Positions 1 through 6,400 are shown, counted from the stretch's first letter. The stretch is DNA of 8,181 bases from Spirochaetales bacterium (GCA_021767325.1 JAASTM010000082.1:1-8181), one strand, 5' to 3'. Notes: a model not told the origin generated them from the sequence alone. Numbers and translations: made by a program.

Positions 1-330
1 CAAAAGGTCCTGCTGATCGAGGATCTCATTTCTACCGGTGGAAGTTCGATCAAGGCGGTTGAGGCAGTGCGGCAGGCCCACGGCGACATTAGCTGGTGTC
101 TGGCAATTTTCAGCTACGGCCTCGAAAAAGCCCGTACCCGCTTTGCCGAGCTCGATCCACATTGCAACACACAAACGATTCTGGATTACGATACGCTGAT
201 TCAGGTTGCCCGGAACATCAATGCGATAAATCCCGAGGAGGAACGGGCTCTGCTGGCATGGCGGGACGATCCTTTCGGATGGGGTGAGAAACACGGATTC
301 CCGCCGAAACGGGAGGTAGTGGCTGCATGA
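1..330 (+). CDS. pyrE: Orotate phosphoribosyltransferase, 3' part (5' end outside window)
   Basis: Reading frame 1 is open from the first base to TGA at 328-330, giving the last 109 residues. It begins in the type-I phosphoribosyltransferase PRPP-binding loop: VLLIEDLISTGGSS at fragment residues 3-16, with the paired acidic residues and the TGGS turn that hold the PRPP phosphates. The tail, with WRDDPFGWG near the end, is consistent with a full-length OPRT C terminus. The family reaction is orotate plus PRPP to OMP, the fifth step of UMP synthesis, in the cytoplasm. The stop overlaps the next start (ATGA, 327-330) and the following genes are pyrF and pyrD-pyrK, which strongly supports OPRT over other PRTases with the same motif. 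The N-terminal part and any upstream pyr genes cannot be seen. Confidence 0.93.
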   Translation, partial: QKVLLIEDLISTGGSSIKAVEAVRQAHGDISWCLAIFSYGLEKARTRFAELDPHCNTQTILDYDTLIQVARNINAINPEEERALLAWRDDPFGWGEKHGFPPKREVVAA

Positions 331-1226
331 GTACAGCTGCAAACTATTGTGCGGCGCTCCGCGAGAGCGCCAAGCAGACCGGCAGCATAGCCTGCATGGG
401 AATCGATCCGGTGATAGAGGCGTTACCCTATCCCGAATTGTCGCCCGGCAGACGGGTGCTGCATTTTTTTGAGCCGATTTTTGCTCAGATGCGCCAGGAG
501 AAGGTGTTTCCGGGGGCCTTCAAACCGAATATCGGTTATTTTCACGCCCTCGACGCCCCCTTAGAGGGGGGCAGCGAAGGCAGCCGGGCGCTGGCTCAAA
601 TCATGGAGCTGCTGCGGCTCGAATTTCCGGACATCCCGGTGATTCTGGACATGAAACGCGGTGACATCGCCCGGTCTTCACGAAACTATGCCGAGGAAGC
701 CTTCCTGGTCTGGAAGGCCGATGCGGTTACAGTTTCCCCGTACATGGGCAGCGATTCGGTAGGACCGTTTTTGAGTCTGGCAGAGGAACAGTACGGCGGA
801 GTATATGTGCTGAACCGAACCAGTAACCCCGGCGCACAGGAACTACAGAATCTGCGAACAGCCGATGGAGTACCCCTGTATGTGCATGTAGCCCAAAAGA
901 TCATCAGTTGGAACCAGGAGTACGGCACTGGCGGAGCGGTGGTGGGAGCAACCAGCCCGCAGGAGTTGCAGGAGCTGGCTGAAATGTACGCGCCCCACTC
1001 GATCCCCCTGTTGATCCCGGGAGTAGGCGGGCAGGGTGGAAACGCCGCCGATACTGTCGAGATTCTCCACCGCAGCGGATATCCGCTGCAGCTGGCCCGA
1101 ATCAATTCTTCCAGCGGCATCACACATCCCTGGGTAAAGCGAAAGGAACCGGTTCCGGAGGATTGGCCGGCTGCAGTAGTAGCGAATCTGCGCAAGTTGA
1201 ATACGGAGCTGGGTAATGTCGAATAA
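327..1226 (+). CDS. pyrF: Orotidine-5'-phosphate decarboxylase, type 2
   Basis: This 299-residue enzyme decarboxylates OMP to UMP, the last step of the pathway. The signature LDMKRGDIA carries the catalytic D108-x-K110-R-x-D113 array. GIDP (D27) and FKPN (K66) supply other active-site positions of the ODCase barrel. VVGAT (205-209) and the phosphate-binding loop IPGVGGQGG (230-238) follow in the expected order. The length of about 300 residues and the long segment between barrel strands fit the type-2 (mycobacterial-type) subfamily rather than the roughly 230-residue type 1. The start at 327 is supported by GGAGG at 312-316 and by the ATGA overlap with pyrE, implying translational coupling. 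Its 3' end overlaps the pyrD-pyrK start by 11 nt. A GC-rich inverted repeat lies inside the gene at 556-570. Confidence 0.95.
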   Translation: MSTAANYCAALRESAKQTGSIACMGIDPVIEALPYPELSPGRRVLHFFEPIFAQMRQEKVFPGAFKPNIGYFHALDAPLEGGSEGSRALAQIMELLRLEFPDIPVILDMKRGDIARSSRNYAEEAFLVWKADAVTVSPYMGSDSVGPFLSLAEEQYGGVYVLNRTSNPGAQELQNLRTADGVPLYVHVAQKIISWNQEYGTGGAVVGATSPQELQELAEMYAPHSIPLLIPGVGGQGGNAADTVEILHRSGYPLQLARINSSSGITHPWVKRKEPVPEDWPAAVVANLRKLNTELGNVE

Positions 1227-2967
1227 TATAGTCAACACAATTCTCGAGCCCGGGTTTAAGCTGGCGACTGTTTCCGGAGTTTTAACCACGCGGCCCGGTA
1301 TTATCAGAGAAGTAGATATCAATCTGCCGGCGGTGCACATTATTACAACCAAGAGCTATCAGGTAGAGCCGAATGCGGGCAATTCCGAGCCGGTAATAGT
1401 GGAAGCGGGTGTGGGCAATTTCGGAAATTCGGTAGGCCTTCGCAATCCCGGAATGAAAAAGGGCCTGGAAGAGCTGCGGCAGCTGCGGGCAAGCCATGAG
1501 CTGCGGGCGCTTCTGAACGTGTCCGTTTCCGGCAGCAGTCCGGAGGAGTTCGCTCAGCTGGCGCAAAACTTTGAAGAGGTAGCCGATATTCTCGAGCTGA
1601 ATCTTTCCTGTCCGCATGCCGCCGAAGGGTATGGCATGAGCATTGGTACCGATCCGCAACTGGTGTACGAATATGTAGCGGCGGTGCGGGCGGTAACCGG
1701 TTTACCACTGTTTCCGAAGCTCACACCGAACGTGGATGATATCGGTGCTATCGCTGAAGCGGCGGTAGCCGCCGGGGCCGACGGAATAACTGCGATTAAT
1801 ACTGTGGGGCCGCGCTTGTACACAGAGCCGCATTCCGGAGAGCCGGTACTGCAGAACAATCGCGGGAATCGTGGTGGTGCTTCGGGACGCTGGATTGCCG
1901 ATATTGCGCGTGCTAAGGTTGCGGAAATCCGAAAGGCCGTCGGAACGGAGATTCCAATAATAGGTATCGGCGGTGTGGAAACTGGTGAAGATGTGCGGCG
2001 CATGAGCGCAGCCGGGGCAAATGTTGTAGGAGTAGGATCTGTCTTTGCGCGGCTTCATCCGCGGGATTGGCGGAACTTCACCGATGCACTGGTCGCTGAG
2101 GCTGCCGGAGTAACTCTGAGTAATTCTACCAAATCATCCCGAAACTATCTCAATGATAAAAGAGTCATGCAGTACCATCCCTATCAGGTGAAGCGCCGTG
2201 AGAGCGGCGGACACGGGACTGCGCTGATCGAAATGGATGGTTCTCTCGAATATTCCTCGAGTCAATTTGCATTTGTATGGCTGCCGAGAATAGGGGAGAA
2301 ACCCTTCTCCATTGCCGAGGCCGAACCGCTCAGCTTTTTCATTAAGGACCGCGGACCGGTGTCCGGGGCACTGTATAATGTGAAGGTGGGAGACACCGTG
2401 TATGTACGCGGGGTGTATGGTGAGGCCGCTCCCCTCACACGGAAGCAGAAAGTCTTCATCCTTGCGGGGGGCACTGGAATTGCAGTGGTGCCGCAGCTGG
2501 CGAAAGAGCTGTCGGAGCGGGGAAGCGGTGTGGAGGTAGTGTATGCGACCAGCCACAAGAATGACATTCTGGTACCGGATGGGATCGAACCGCATGCCCG
2601 GTTGAGTATCGTACCCGATGATGGTGTCCCGGCCCGGGCAATTGGGTATTGGCGGGATAGGCTGATTGAGGGTGGATTATCTGAGAGTGGAGAATGGGCC
2701 TTGTATACTATCGGTCCACCCGATTTTATGCGCAAGGCTGTAGATACTGCTGAAGAGTTCGGAACTGAGGGTGAAGATATCTATCTGTCCGCTGAAACAG
2801 CCACTCATTGCGGTGTTGGATTGTGCGGAGAGTGCGAATGCGGCGGCCGGCTCACCTGCCAGGAGGGAACCTTCTTTACCAAGCATTTCCTCGACCGGCA
2901 GGGAATTAAAATTGCCGATCTGCCGGCCCACGAACATCATTCGCATCATCACGCAAATATCTCATAA
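1216..2967 (+). CDS. pyrD: Fused dihydroorotate dehydrogenase (PyrD, class 1B) and electron-transfer subunit (PyrK)
   Basis: One uninterrupted frame of 583 codons holds two proteins that are normally separate. Residues 1 to about 298 are a class-1 DHOD barrel: TKS with K46, SVGLRNPG (72-79), ELNLSCPH with C132 as the class-1B-type catalytic base, KLTPN with K168, INTVGP (194-199), GGASG (220-224) and IIGIGGVETG (248-257). After a linker around 299-315 comes a PyrK-like ferredoxin-reductase module: a flavin-barrel motif KPFS (362-365), the nucleotide-binding glycine loop LAGGTGIA (416-423), and four cysteines for a 2Fe-2S cluster (C532, C537, C540, C548). The expected reaction is dihydroorotate to orotate, with electrons passing FMN to 2Fe-2S to FAD to NAD+. 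The start has GGAG at 1205-1208. Oddities are the fusion itself, Lys where PyrK usually has Arg in RPxS, close spacing before the last cysteine, and a His-rich tail (572-579). The adjoining pyrE and pyrF make another role for the oxidoreductase half unlikely. Confidence 0.93.
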   Translation: MSNNIVNTILEPGFKLATVSGVLTTRPGIIREVDINLPAVHIITTKSYQVEPNAGNSEPVIVEAGVGNFGNSVGLRNPGMKKGLEELRQLRASHELRALLNVSVSGSSPEEFAQLAQNFEEVADILELNLSCPHAAEGYGMSIGTDPQLVYEYVAAVRAVTGLPLFPKLTPNVDDIGAIAEAAVAAGADGITAINTVGPRLYTEPHSGEPVLQNNRGNRGGASGRWIADIARAKVAEIRKAVGTEIPIIGIGGVETGEDVRRMSAAGANVVGVGSVFARLHPRDWRNFTDALVAEAAGVTLSNSTKSSRNYLNDKRVMQYHPYQVKRRESGGHGTALIEMDGSLEYSSSQFAFVWLPRIGEKPFSIAEAEPLSFFIKDRGPVSGALYNVKVGDTVYVRGVYGEAAPLTRKQKVFILAGGTGIAVVPQLAKELSERGSGVEVVYATSHKNDILVPDGIEPHARLSIVPDDGVPARAIGYWRDRLIEGGLSESGEWALYTIGPPDFMRKAVDTAEEFGTEGEDIYLSAETATHCGVGLCGECECGGRLTCQEGTFFTKHFLDRQGIKIADLPAHEHHSHHHANIS

Positions 2968-2978
2968 AATGAAATAAT

Positions 2979-3009
2979 TTTCCATAAAGTGGAACGCATA
3001 TGTTATAAT
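2979..3009 (+). promoter_or_regulatory. Extended -10 promoter ahead of the DMT transporter
   Basis: A perfect TATAAT at 3004-3009 is preceded by TG one base upstream (3001-3002), the extended -10 form TGnTATAAT. The best -35 is weak: TTTCCA at 2979-2984, four of six matches, with a 19-nt spacer. An extended -10 can compensate for a poor -35. Transcription would start near 3016, leaving a leader of about 45 nt. No terminator is visible between the pyr genes and this site, so read-through from the pyr operon may also contribute. Confidence 0.65.
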
Positions 3010-3045
3010 CCCTCCGGGCAAAAAGGCCTTAAATACATAACGTGT

Positions 3046-3064
3046 GGAGGATATAACTAGAATG
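3046..3064 (+). promoter_or_regulatory. Ribosome binding site that decides the DMT transporter start
   Basis: GGAGG at 3046-3050 lies 11 nt before ATG at 3062. The longer alternative start, GTG at 3044, overlaps this Shine-Dalgarno and has no purine-rich site of its own upstream. The six residues it would add are not needed for the first membrane helix. I therefore place the start at 3062. Confidence 0.7.
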
Positions 3065-3964
3065 ACTGCGATTGTTGGCGAACTGATGGCGATACTTACC
3101 GCAGGCTGTTTTGCGACTGTGTCAACCGTATGGTCGTATGTGGGAAAACGAATAGGATCGAACACGGTCACCCATATGCGCTTGTGGCTGGCGATTCCGC
3201 CGCTACTGTTGGTGCACTACCTGTTTACCGGTTTTGTGTTTCCGGTCCACATCAGTAATGAAACCCTGATGCTGTTTTCGATCTCCGGATTGCTTGGCTT
3301 TACTATAGCAGATTTGTTTATTTTTCGAGCGCTTACATTAATCGGAGTACGCGAAACTCTGGTTATACTCACTCTGGCACCGATTTTTGGGGCGGTCATA
3401 TCGTGGTTTGCCCTGTCCGAGGTGCTCACCCTTATGCAGATAAGCGGTATCTTGATTACTACCGGCGGGGTGATGTGGGTTATTCATGAAGAAAAGATGA
3501 ATAACCGCAAACGACAGATAGAGAAGAAGCACAATCTCGGAGTGCCTTTTGCGCTGGCCGGGGCATTGGCTCAAGCCCTGGCAAATATTCTTTCCAAGGC
3601 CGCTATTGTAGATACGGTGCATCCGATCAGCGGTACTTATTTGAGAATTATTGCCGGACTGGCAGGTTTGATCATTTTTTCGCTCTGCCGTAAAAGCTTT
3701 GTTTCCGACTTCAGGAAGATGCGTTATATTAAGCTCACGGCACTACTATCCGCGGCTGCGGCTATGGGTCCAATCTTGGGAGTACTCTTGTCCCTATATG
3801 CCCTGCGGGTTGCACCGGTTGGAGTTGTCACCGCGCTCATACAAGTAAGCCCGATTCTGCTGCTGCCATTCGACTATTTTGTACTCAAGAAAACCATCAC
3901 TTTGAAAGTGGTAATCGGTACCTTTGTAGCCATCGGGGGGGCGGCAATTCTGTTTATTTACTGA
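3062..3964 (+). CDS. DMT superfamily transporter with two EamA domains, substrate unknown
   Basis: This is a 300-residue, very hydrophobic inner-membrane protein with the internal duplication of EamA/RhaT-type drug/metabolite transporters, about 10 predicted helices in two five-helix halves. The first half (about 1-142) ends with the family pattern SWFALSEVLTLMQISGILI, containing the typical Glu (E120) before the last helix. The charged loop at about 143-160 (EEKMNNRKRQIEKKH) separates the halves and should be cytoplasmic. The second half (about 161-300) ends in FVLKKTITLKVVIGTFVAIGG, with Lys where the Glu is often found. Family members export or import metabolites such as amino acids, nucleobases or sugars. 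The substrate cannot be read from sequence. It follows pyrD-pyrK but has its own promoter and terminator, so a pyrimidine link is only a possibility. The start is ATG at 3062, with GGAGG upstream; a GTG at 3044 is the alternative. Confidence 0.88.
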   Translation: MTAIVGELMAILTAGCFATVSTVWSYVGKRIGSNTVTHMRLWLAIPPLLLVHYLFTGFVFPVHISNETLMLFSISGLLGFTIADLFIFRALTLIGVRETLVILTLAPIFGAVISWFALSEVLTLMQISGILITTGGVMWVIHEEKMNNRKRQIEKKHNLGVPFALAGALAQALANILSKAAIVDTVHPISGTYLRIIAGLAGLIIFSLCRKSFVSDFRKMRYIKLTALLSAAAAMGPILGVLLSLYALRVAPVGVVTALIQVSPILLLPFDYFVLKKTITLKVVIGTFVAIGGAAILFIY

Positions 3965-3995
3965 TTCTTTGATTGGATAACAGCCCTGCTTTCAG

Positions 3996-4029
3996 GCCCT
4001 GAGGAGTGATCACCTTCTCGGGGCTTTTT
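3996..4029 (+). terminator. Rho-independent terminator after the DMT transporter
   Basis: The arms GCCCTGAGGAG (3996-4006) and CTTCTCGGGGC (4014-4024) form an 11-bp stem with two G-T wobbles, a 7-nt loop and then five T (4025-4029), followed by more T-rich sequence to 4039. It begins 31 nt after the stop codon and closes the transporter unit ahead of the next promoter. Confidence 0.88.
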
Positions 4030-4048
4030 ATTATTTTTTAAAAACTTT

Positions 4049-4076
4049 TTGACTCCTAAGAGAAGTGTGGTATAAT
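4049..4076 (+). promoter_or_regulatory. Strong sigma-70-type promoter for the gntR/ABC locus
   Basis: TTGACT (4049-4054) and TATAAT (4071-4076) are separated by 16 nt, and TGG directly before the -10 gives the extended TGnTATAAT form. This is eleven of twelve consensus positions plus the extension. The predicted start of transcription is near 4083, just before the palindrome at 4087-4109, so repression by a protein bound there is plausible. Confidence 0.82.
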
Positions 4077-4086
4077 AACTGCCAGG

Positions 4087-4109
4087 TAGTTGGTAGTTAT
4101 TAGCAACTA
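4087..4109 (+). promoter_or_regulatory. Candidate operator: 23-bp imperfect palindrome, probably for the adjacent GntR protein
   Basis: TAGTTGGTA (4087-4095) and TAGCAACTA (4101-4109) are reverse complements at eight of nine positions, around the five-base centre GTTAT. The element sits 10 bp past the -10 box, at the expected start of transcription and 23 nt before the gntR start codon. That position suits autorepression. The symmetric, AT-flanked form is compatible with FadR-subfamily GntR dimers. That this regulator binds it is inferred from position only; I see no second copy in the window. Confidence 0.6.
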
Positions 4110-4131
4110 ATATTATAAACAGGTGAGTTGA

Positions 4132-4860
4132 ATGTCCAAACGAGCTATAGATTTTTTTCAGCCTATCGACATGGAAGACCCTGCCGACAAAATTATCCAG
4201 CAGATTCGAGACATGATTCATGAGGGAGTCCTCAAACCGGGAGACCGTCTTCCATCGGAAAAAAGGATCGAGGAACGGGTCGGGATCGGAAGAGGCCATG
4301 TTACACGGGCACTTCGACGCTTGGAAACATATGGAATACTCAAAACCGTGCCTCAGAGCGGTACCTATGTAGCGGCAATCGGTATCGATGCACTTGAAAG
4401 TCTTGCTACTAACATTCTGAAGCTGAACGATCAGAACCTGGAAGCTCTGATGGATGTTAAATTCGTACTGGAGAAATATGCAGCTGAAAGTGCAGTCAGA
4501 ACTGTAACCGATGAACAAATCGAAGAGCTCGAATCGGTAAGCCGCAGTATTGCCGACAAAATCGATAAAGGTCTGGTCAGTTTTGATGAAGACATGGTCT
4601 TCCATCTGAAAATAGCAGATATGGTAGAAAATCCAGTACTACGTTCACTGCTCACTTTGCTTTCATCCCAGGCAATTACACTCTTCAAAGATCTTGAAGA
4701 AAAACTCGGCAGGGAAAAATTACTGGAACGGCTCCACGATGCTGTCAAGGAGCATGGAGAAATTGTCACTGCTTTGAGAGCCCGCGACAGCGAGCAACTC
4801 ATATCGGTCATTGCAAAGCATTACGAACGGGCGAAGTATTTTCGTTCGCATCTGCAATAG
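4132..4860 (+). CDS. GntR family regulator, FadR subfamily with FCD ligand domain
   Basis: This is a 242-residue cytoplasmic transcription factor. Residues about 16-80 form the GntR winged helix: the start pattern KIIQQIRDMI, then GVLKPGDRLPSEKRIEERVGIGRG, and the wing GTYV (77-80). Residues about 100-235 are an all-helical FCD domain. Its usual metal/ligand-binding residues are visible as D154-x3-H158 (DMVFH), H208 (KEHGE) and H230 (KHYER), so a metal-assisted carboxylate ligand is likely by family analogy. FCD regulators often sense sugar acids or other organic acids and control their uptake or breakdown, which suits the ABC genes that follow. ATG at 4132 has AGGTGA at 4121-4126. There is no terminator between it and the binding-protein gene, so it may be the first gene of the same transcript. 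The actual effector is unknown. Confidence 0.92.
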   Translation: MSKRAIDFFQPIDMEDPADKIIQQIRDMIHEGVLKPGDRLPSEKRIEERVGIGRGHVTRALRRLETYGILKTVPQSGTYVAAIGIDALESLATNILKLNDQNLEALMDVKFVLEKYAAESAVRTVTDEQIEELESVSRSIADKIDKGLVSFDEDMVFHLKIADMVENPVLRSLLTLLSSQAITLFKDLEEKLGREKLLERLHDAVKEHGEIVTALRARDSEQLISVIAKHYERAKYFRSHLQ

Positions 4861-4901
4861 CATATTTATCTCGAGTGTCGGTTCTAAAAAGTGCACATTT
4901 T

Positions 4902-4925
4902 CAGGATTCCTGAGCCGGTTGGCTC
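4902..4925 (+). repeat. Two abutting inverted repeats in the leader of the binding-protein gene
   Basis: CAGGATTCCTG (4902-4912) is an 11-bp near-perfect palindrome, and GAGCC-GGTT-GGCTC (4912-4925) is a 5-bp stem with a tetraloop. They share one base and lie just upstream of the ribosome site at 4935-4941. No T-run follows, so this is not a rho-independent terminator. It could be an operator, an RNA structure affecting translation or stability, or a processing signal separating gntR from the transporter message. I found no convincing promoter in the 86-nt gap. Confidence 0.4.
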
Positions 4926-4946
4926 TAAATAATAGAGGAGGATTCT

Positions 4947-6323
4947 ATGAAAAGAATAGGTCTAATTGTTGCTCTGATCGCAATTCTGGTGACGGCAACA
5001 GTGTGGGCGGGAGGACAACAGGAAGCGGATCAGGCTCCGGCCGCTGCTGAAAGCACGGACGGTTTTGATTGGCGGCAGTTCGAGGGCCAGACTATTGTGG
5101 CCTGTTGGCCGAACCATGGACACTACAATGCTACCATGGATTCGGGTGTAATCGAAGAGTTCGAAGAGCTGACCGGTATCGACGTTGAGATTGATCTCTT
5201 GCAGTACATAAAGATGCACGACAAACAAGTTCTCGAAATGAGCAAACCTTCCGGCGACTATGACATGGTGTCTATGGTGGTTATGTGGAAGGCCGAATAT
5301 GCAATGGGAGACATGATTGAACCTCTGCAGCCGTTTTTCGACAATCCAGAAATTGCAGTACCCGATTACGATTTCGACGATCTGGTACCGGGCTATGTAG
5401 AGGTTACCGGGATAGCCGGTGGTGAAAACATCTACATGAACGGCGATGGTGCGAAACTCTACGGGCTTCCCTTCGGTTCGGAGACCAGTTTTCTTGTGTA
5501 CCGGACAGATCTGTTTGATGAATACGACATAGAAGTTCCCGAAACCTATGATGATCTGGTCGAAGTTTCAAAATTTGTACATGAAAACATCGACGGAGTC
5601 GGCGGTCTGACAATGCGCGGTGCCTCTGGCCATCATGCAACCCACGGGTATCTGCTGCACGCATCTCCCTACGGAGCTCGTATTCTCGAGAAGGGAACCT
5701 GGGAACCGGCCTTCACCAAGCCCGAATCAATCCAAACCATCGAGTTCATGAAAAAGATGGTCGAATACGGACCTCCGGGAATGACCGGTTATACCCAGGA
5801 TGAAGAGTGGCAGGCTTTCCTTCAGGGTGATGCCGCCATGTATCTGGATGCCAGCGTGTTTACCGGTGCGGTCAATGATCCTACCAAGTCGAAGGTAGTC
5901 GGCAAGGTCGGGTATGCATTACATCCGACCGCAAAAACAGCAGGCTCGGAAACCGGCGGATTCGGTCTGGCAATACCGAAAAACGCCACCAATCCGGAAG
6001 CTTCATTTCTCTTCATGCAGTATCTTACCATGAAAGAGACAGAAAGAAAAATCATCAAAAACGGCGGAGCACCCTTCCGTATGTCGTCAGTGAATGATCC
6101 TGCTCTGCAGGAAGAGTACCCCGAGTTCAAGGTACTGGCTGAGCAGCTGAAGTACGCCAATCCCGACTGGCGTCCAATCATCCCCGAGTGGGGCGAGATT
6201 AACAGCACTATCGGAGTGTATATCAACCAGGCCCTTACAGGGGAGAAAACTCCTGAACAGGCTATGCAGGATGCGGTTGCGCCGATTCGAGATGTACTCG
6301 TTCGTGCGGGATACATCGACTGA
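4947..6323 (+). CDS. Family-1 extracellular solute-binding protein of a carbohydrate ABC transporter
   Basis: This is a 458-residue exported receptor. Residues 1-21 are a signal peptide: MKR, a hydrophobic core, then V-W-A before GGQQE, a signal peptidase I-type site with no lipobox cysteine. The mature protein has the features of family-1 (MalE-like) binding proteins: a first strand near QTIVACW, FEELTGIDVEIDL (about 72-84), YGLPFGSETSFLVYRTDLFDEYDIEVPETYDD in the hinge region, a FLQGDAAMYLD segment near 290, and GGFGLAIPKNATNPEASFLFMQYL in the C-terminal lobe. It should capture a sugar, oligosaccharide or sugar acid and deliver it to the two permeases that follow. The substrate cannot be read directly; an FCD regulator next door hints at a sugar acid. 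The start at 4947 is fixed by GAGGAGG at 4935-4941 and by the signal peptide. Confidence 0.93.
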   Translation: MKRIGLIVALIAILVTATVWAGGQQEADQAPAAAESTDGFDWRQFEGQTIVACWPNHGHYNATMDSGVIEEFEELTGIDVEIDLLQYIKMHDKQVLEMSKPSGDYDMVSMVVMWKAEYAMGDMIEPLQPFFDNPEIAVPDYDFDDLVPGYVEVTGIAGGENIYMNGDGAKLYGLPFGSETSFLVYRTDLFDEYDIEVPETYDDLVEVSKFVHENIDGVGGLTMRGASGHHATHGYLLHASPYGARILEKGTWEPAFTKPESIQTIEFMKKMVEYGPPGMTGYTQDEEWQAFLQGDAAMYLDASVFTGAVNDPTKSKVVGKVGYALHPTAKTAGSETGGFGLAIPKNATNPEASFLFMQYLTMKETERKIIKNGGAPFRMSSVNDPALQEEYPEFKVLAEQLKYANPDWRPIIPEWGEINSTIGVYINQALTGEKTPEQAMQDAVAPIRDVLVRAGYID

Positions 6324-6345
6324 CATGAACTATTGAATTCGTTAC

Positions 6346-6373
6346 AGGCCGCCGCACCTTGGGGCGGCGGTCT
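6346..6373 (+). other. GC-rich intergenic hairpin between binding protein and permease (stabiliser or partial terminator)
   Basis: AGGCCGCCGC (6346-6355) pairs with GCGGCGGTCT (6364-6373) in a 10-bp stem with one G-T wobble and an 8-nt loop. Only a broken T stretch follows (four T at 6376-6379), so termination should be incomplete. A stable stem directly after a binding-protein gene is a known way, as after malE in E. coli, to protect the upstream message from 3' decay and keep the receptor in excess over the membrane proteins. That role is inferred here. Confidence 0.7.
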
Positions 6374-6386
6374 GGTTTTGCCAAAT

Positions 6387-6400
6387 GGAGGAGTTGCATG
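6387..6400 (+). promoter_or_regulatory. Ribosome binding site that decides the first permease start
   Basis: GGAGGAG at 6387-6393 lies 4 nt before ATG at 6398. The frame extends upstream to a TTG at 6359, but that codon lies inside the hairpin at 6346-6373 and has no ribosome site, and the extra 13 residues are hydrophilic and unlike a permease N terminus. The start is therefore 6398. Confidence 0.85.

Noticed and set aside
686..1352. Two antisense open frames of 169 codons over pyrF and the pyrD start
   Set aside because: They are opposite conserved pyrF/pyrD motifs and have no ribosome site or recognisable domain, so they are shadows of GC-biased coding.
3023..3030. Palindrome AAGGCCTT as a terminator or operator for the pyr/DMT boundary
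   Set aside because: It is only 8 bp with no loop or T-run, and it lies downstream of the -10 box. It is too short to support a function.
3044..3061. GTG start extending the DMT transporter by six residues
   Set aside because: The GTG overlaps the GGAGG ribosome site, which serves ATG 3062 instead.
3958..4605. Antisense open frame of 215 codons across the terminator, promoter and gntR
   Set aside because: It covers a clear terminator, a strong + strand promoter and the well-supported GntR DNA-binding domain. The translation resembles no family I know.
4861..4946. A dedicated promoter for the binding-protein gene
   Set aside because: TTTTCA (4898-4903) and TAAATA (4926-4931) are 22 nt apart, too far for a normal spacer, and no better pair was found.
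5822..6316. Antisense open frame of 164 codons over the binding-protein gene
   Set aside because: It is opposite a fully supported receptor gene, with no recognisable features.
6359..6397. TTG start extending the first permease by 13 residues
   Set aside because: The TTG lies in the intergenic hairpin and lacks a ribosome site, whereas GGAGGAG precedes ATG 6398.
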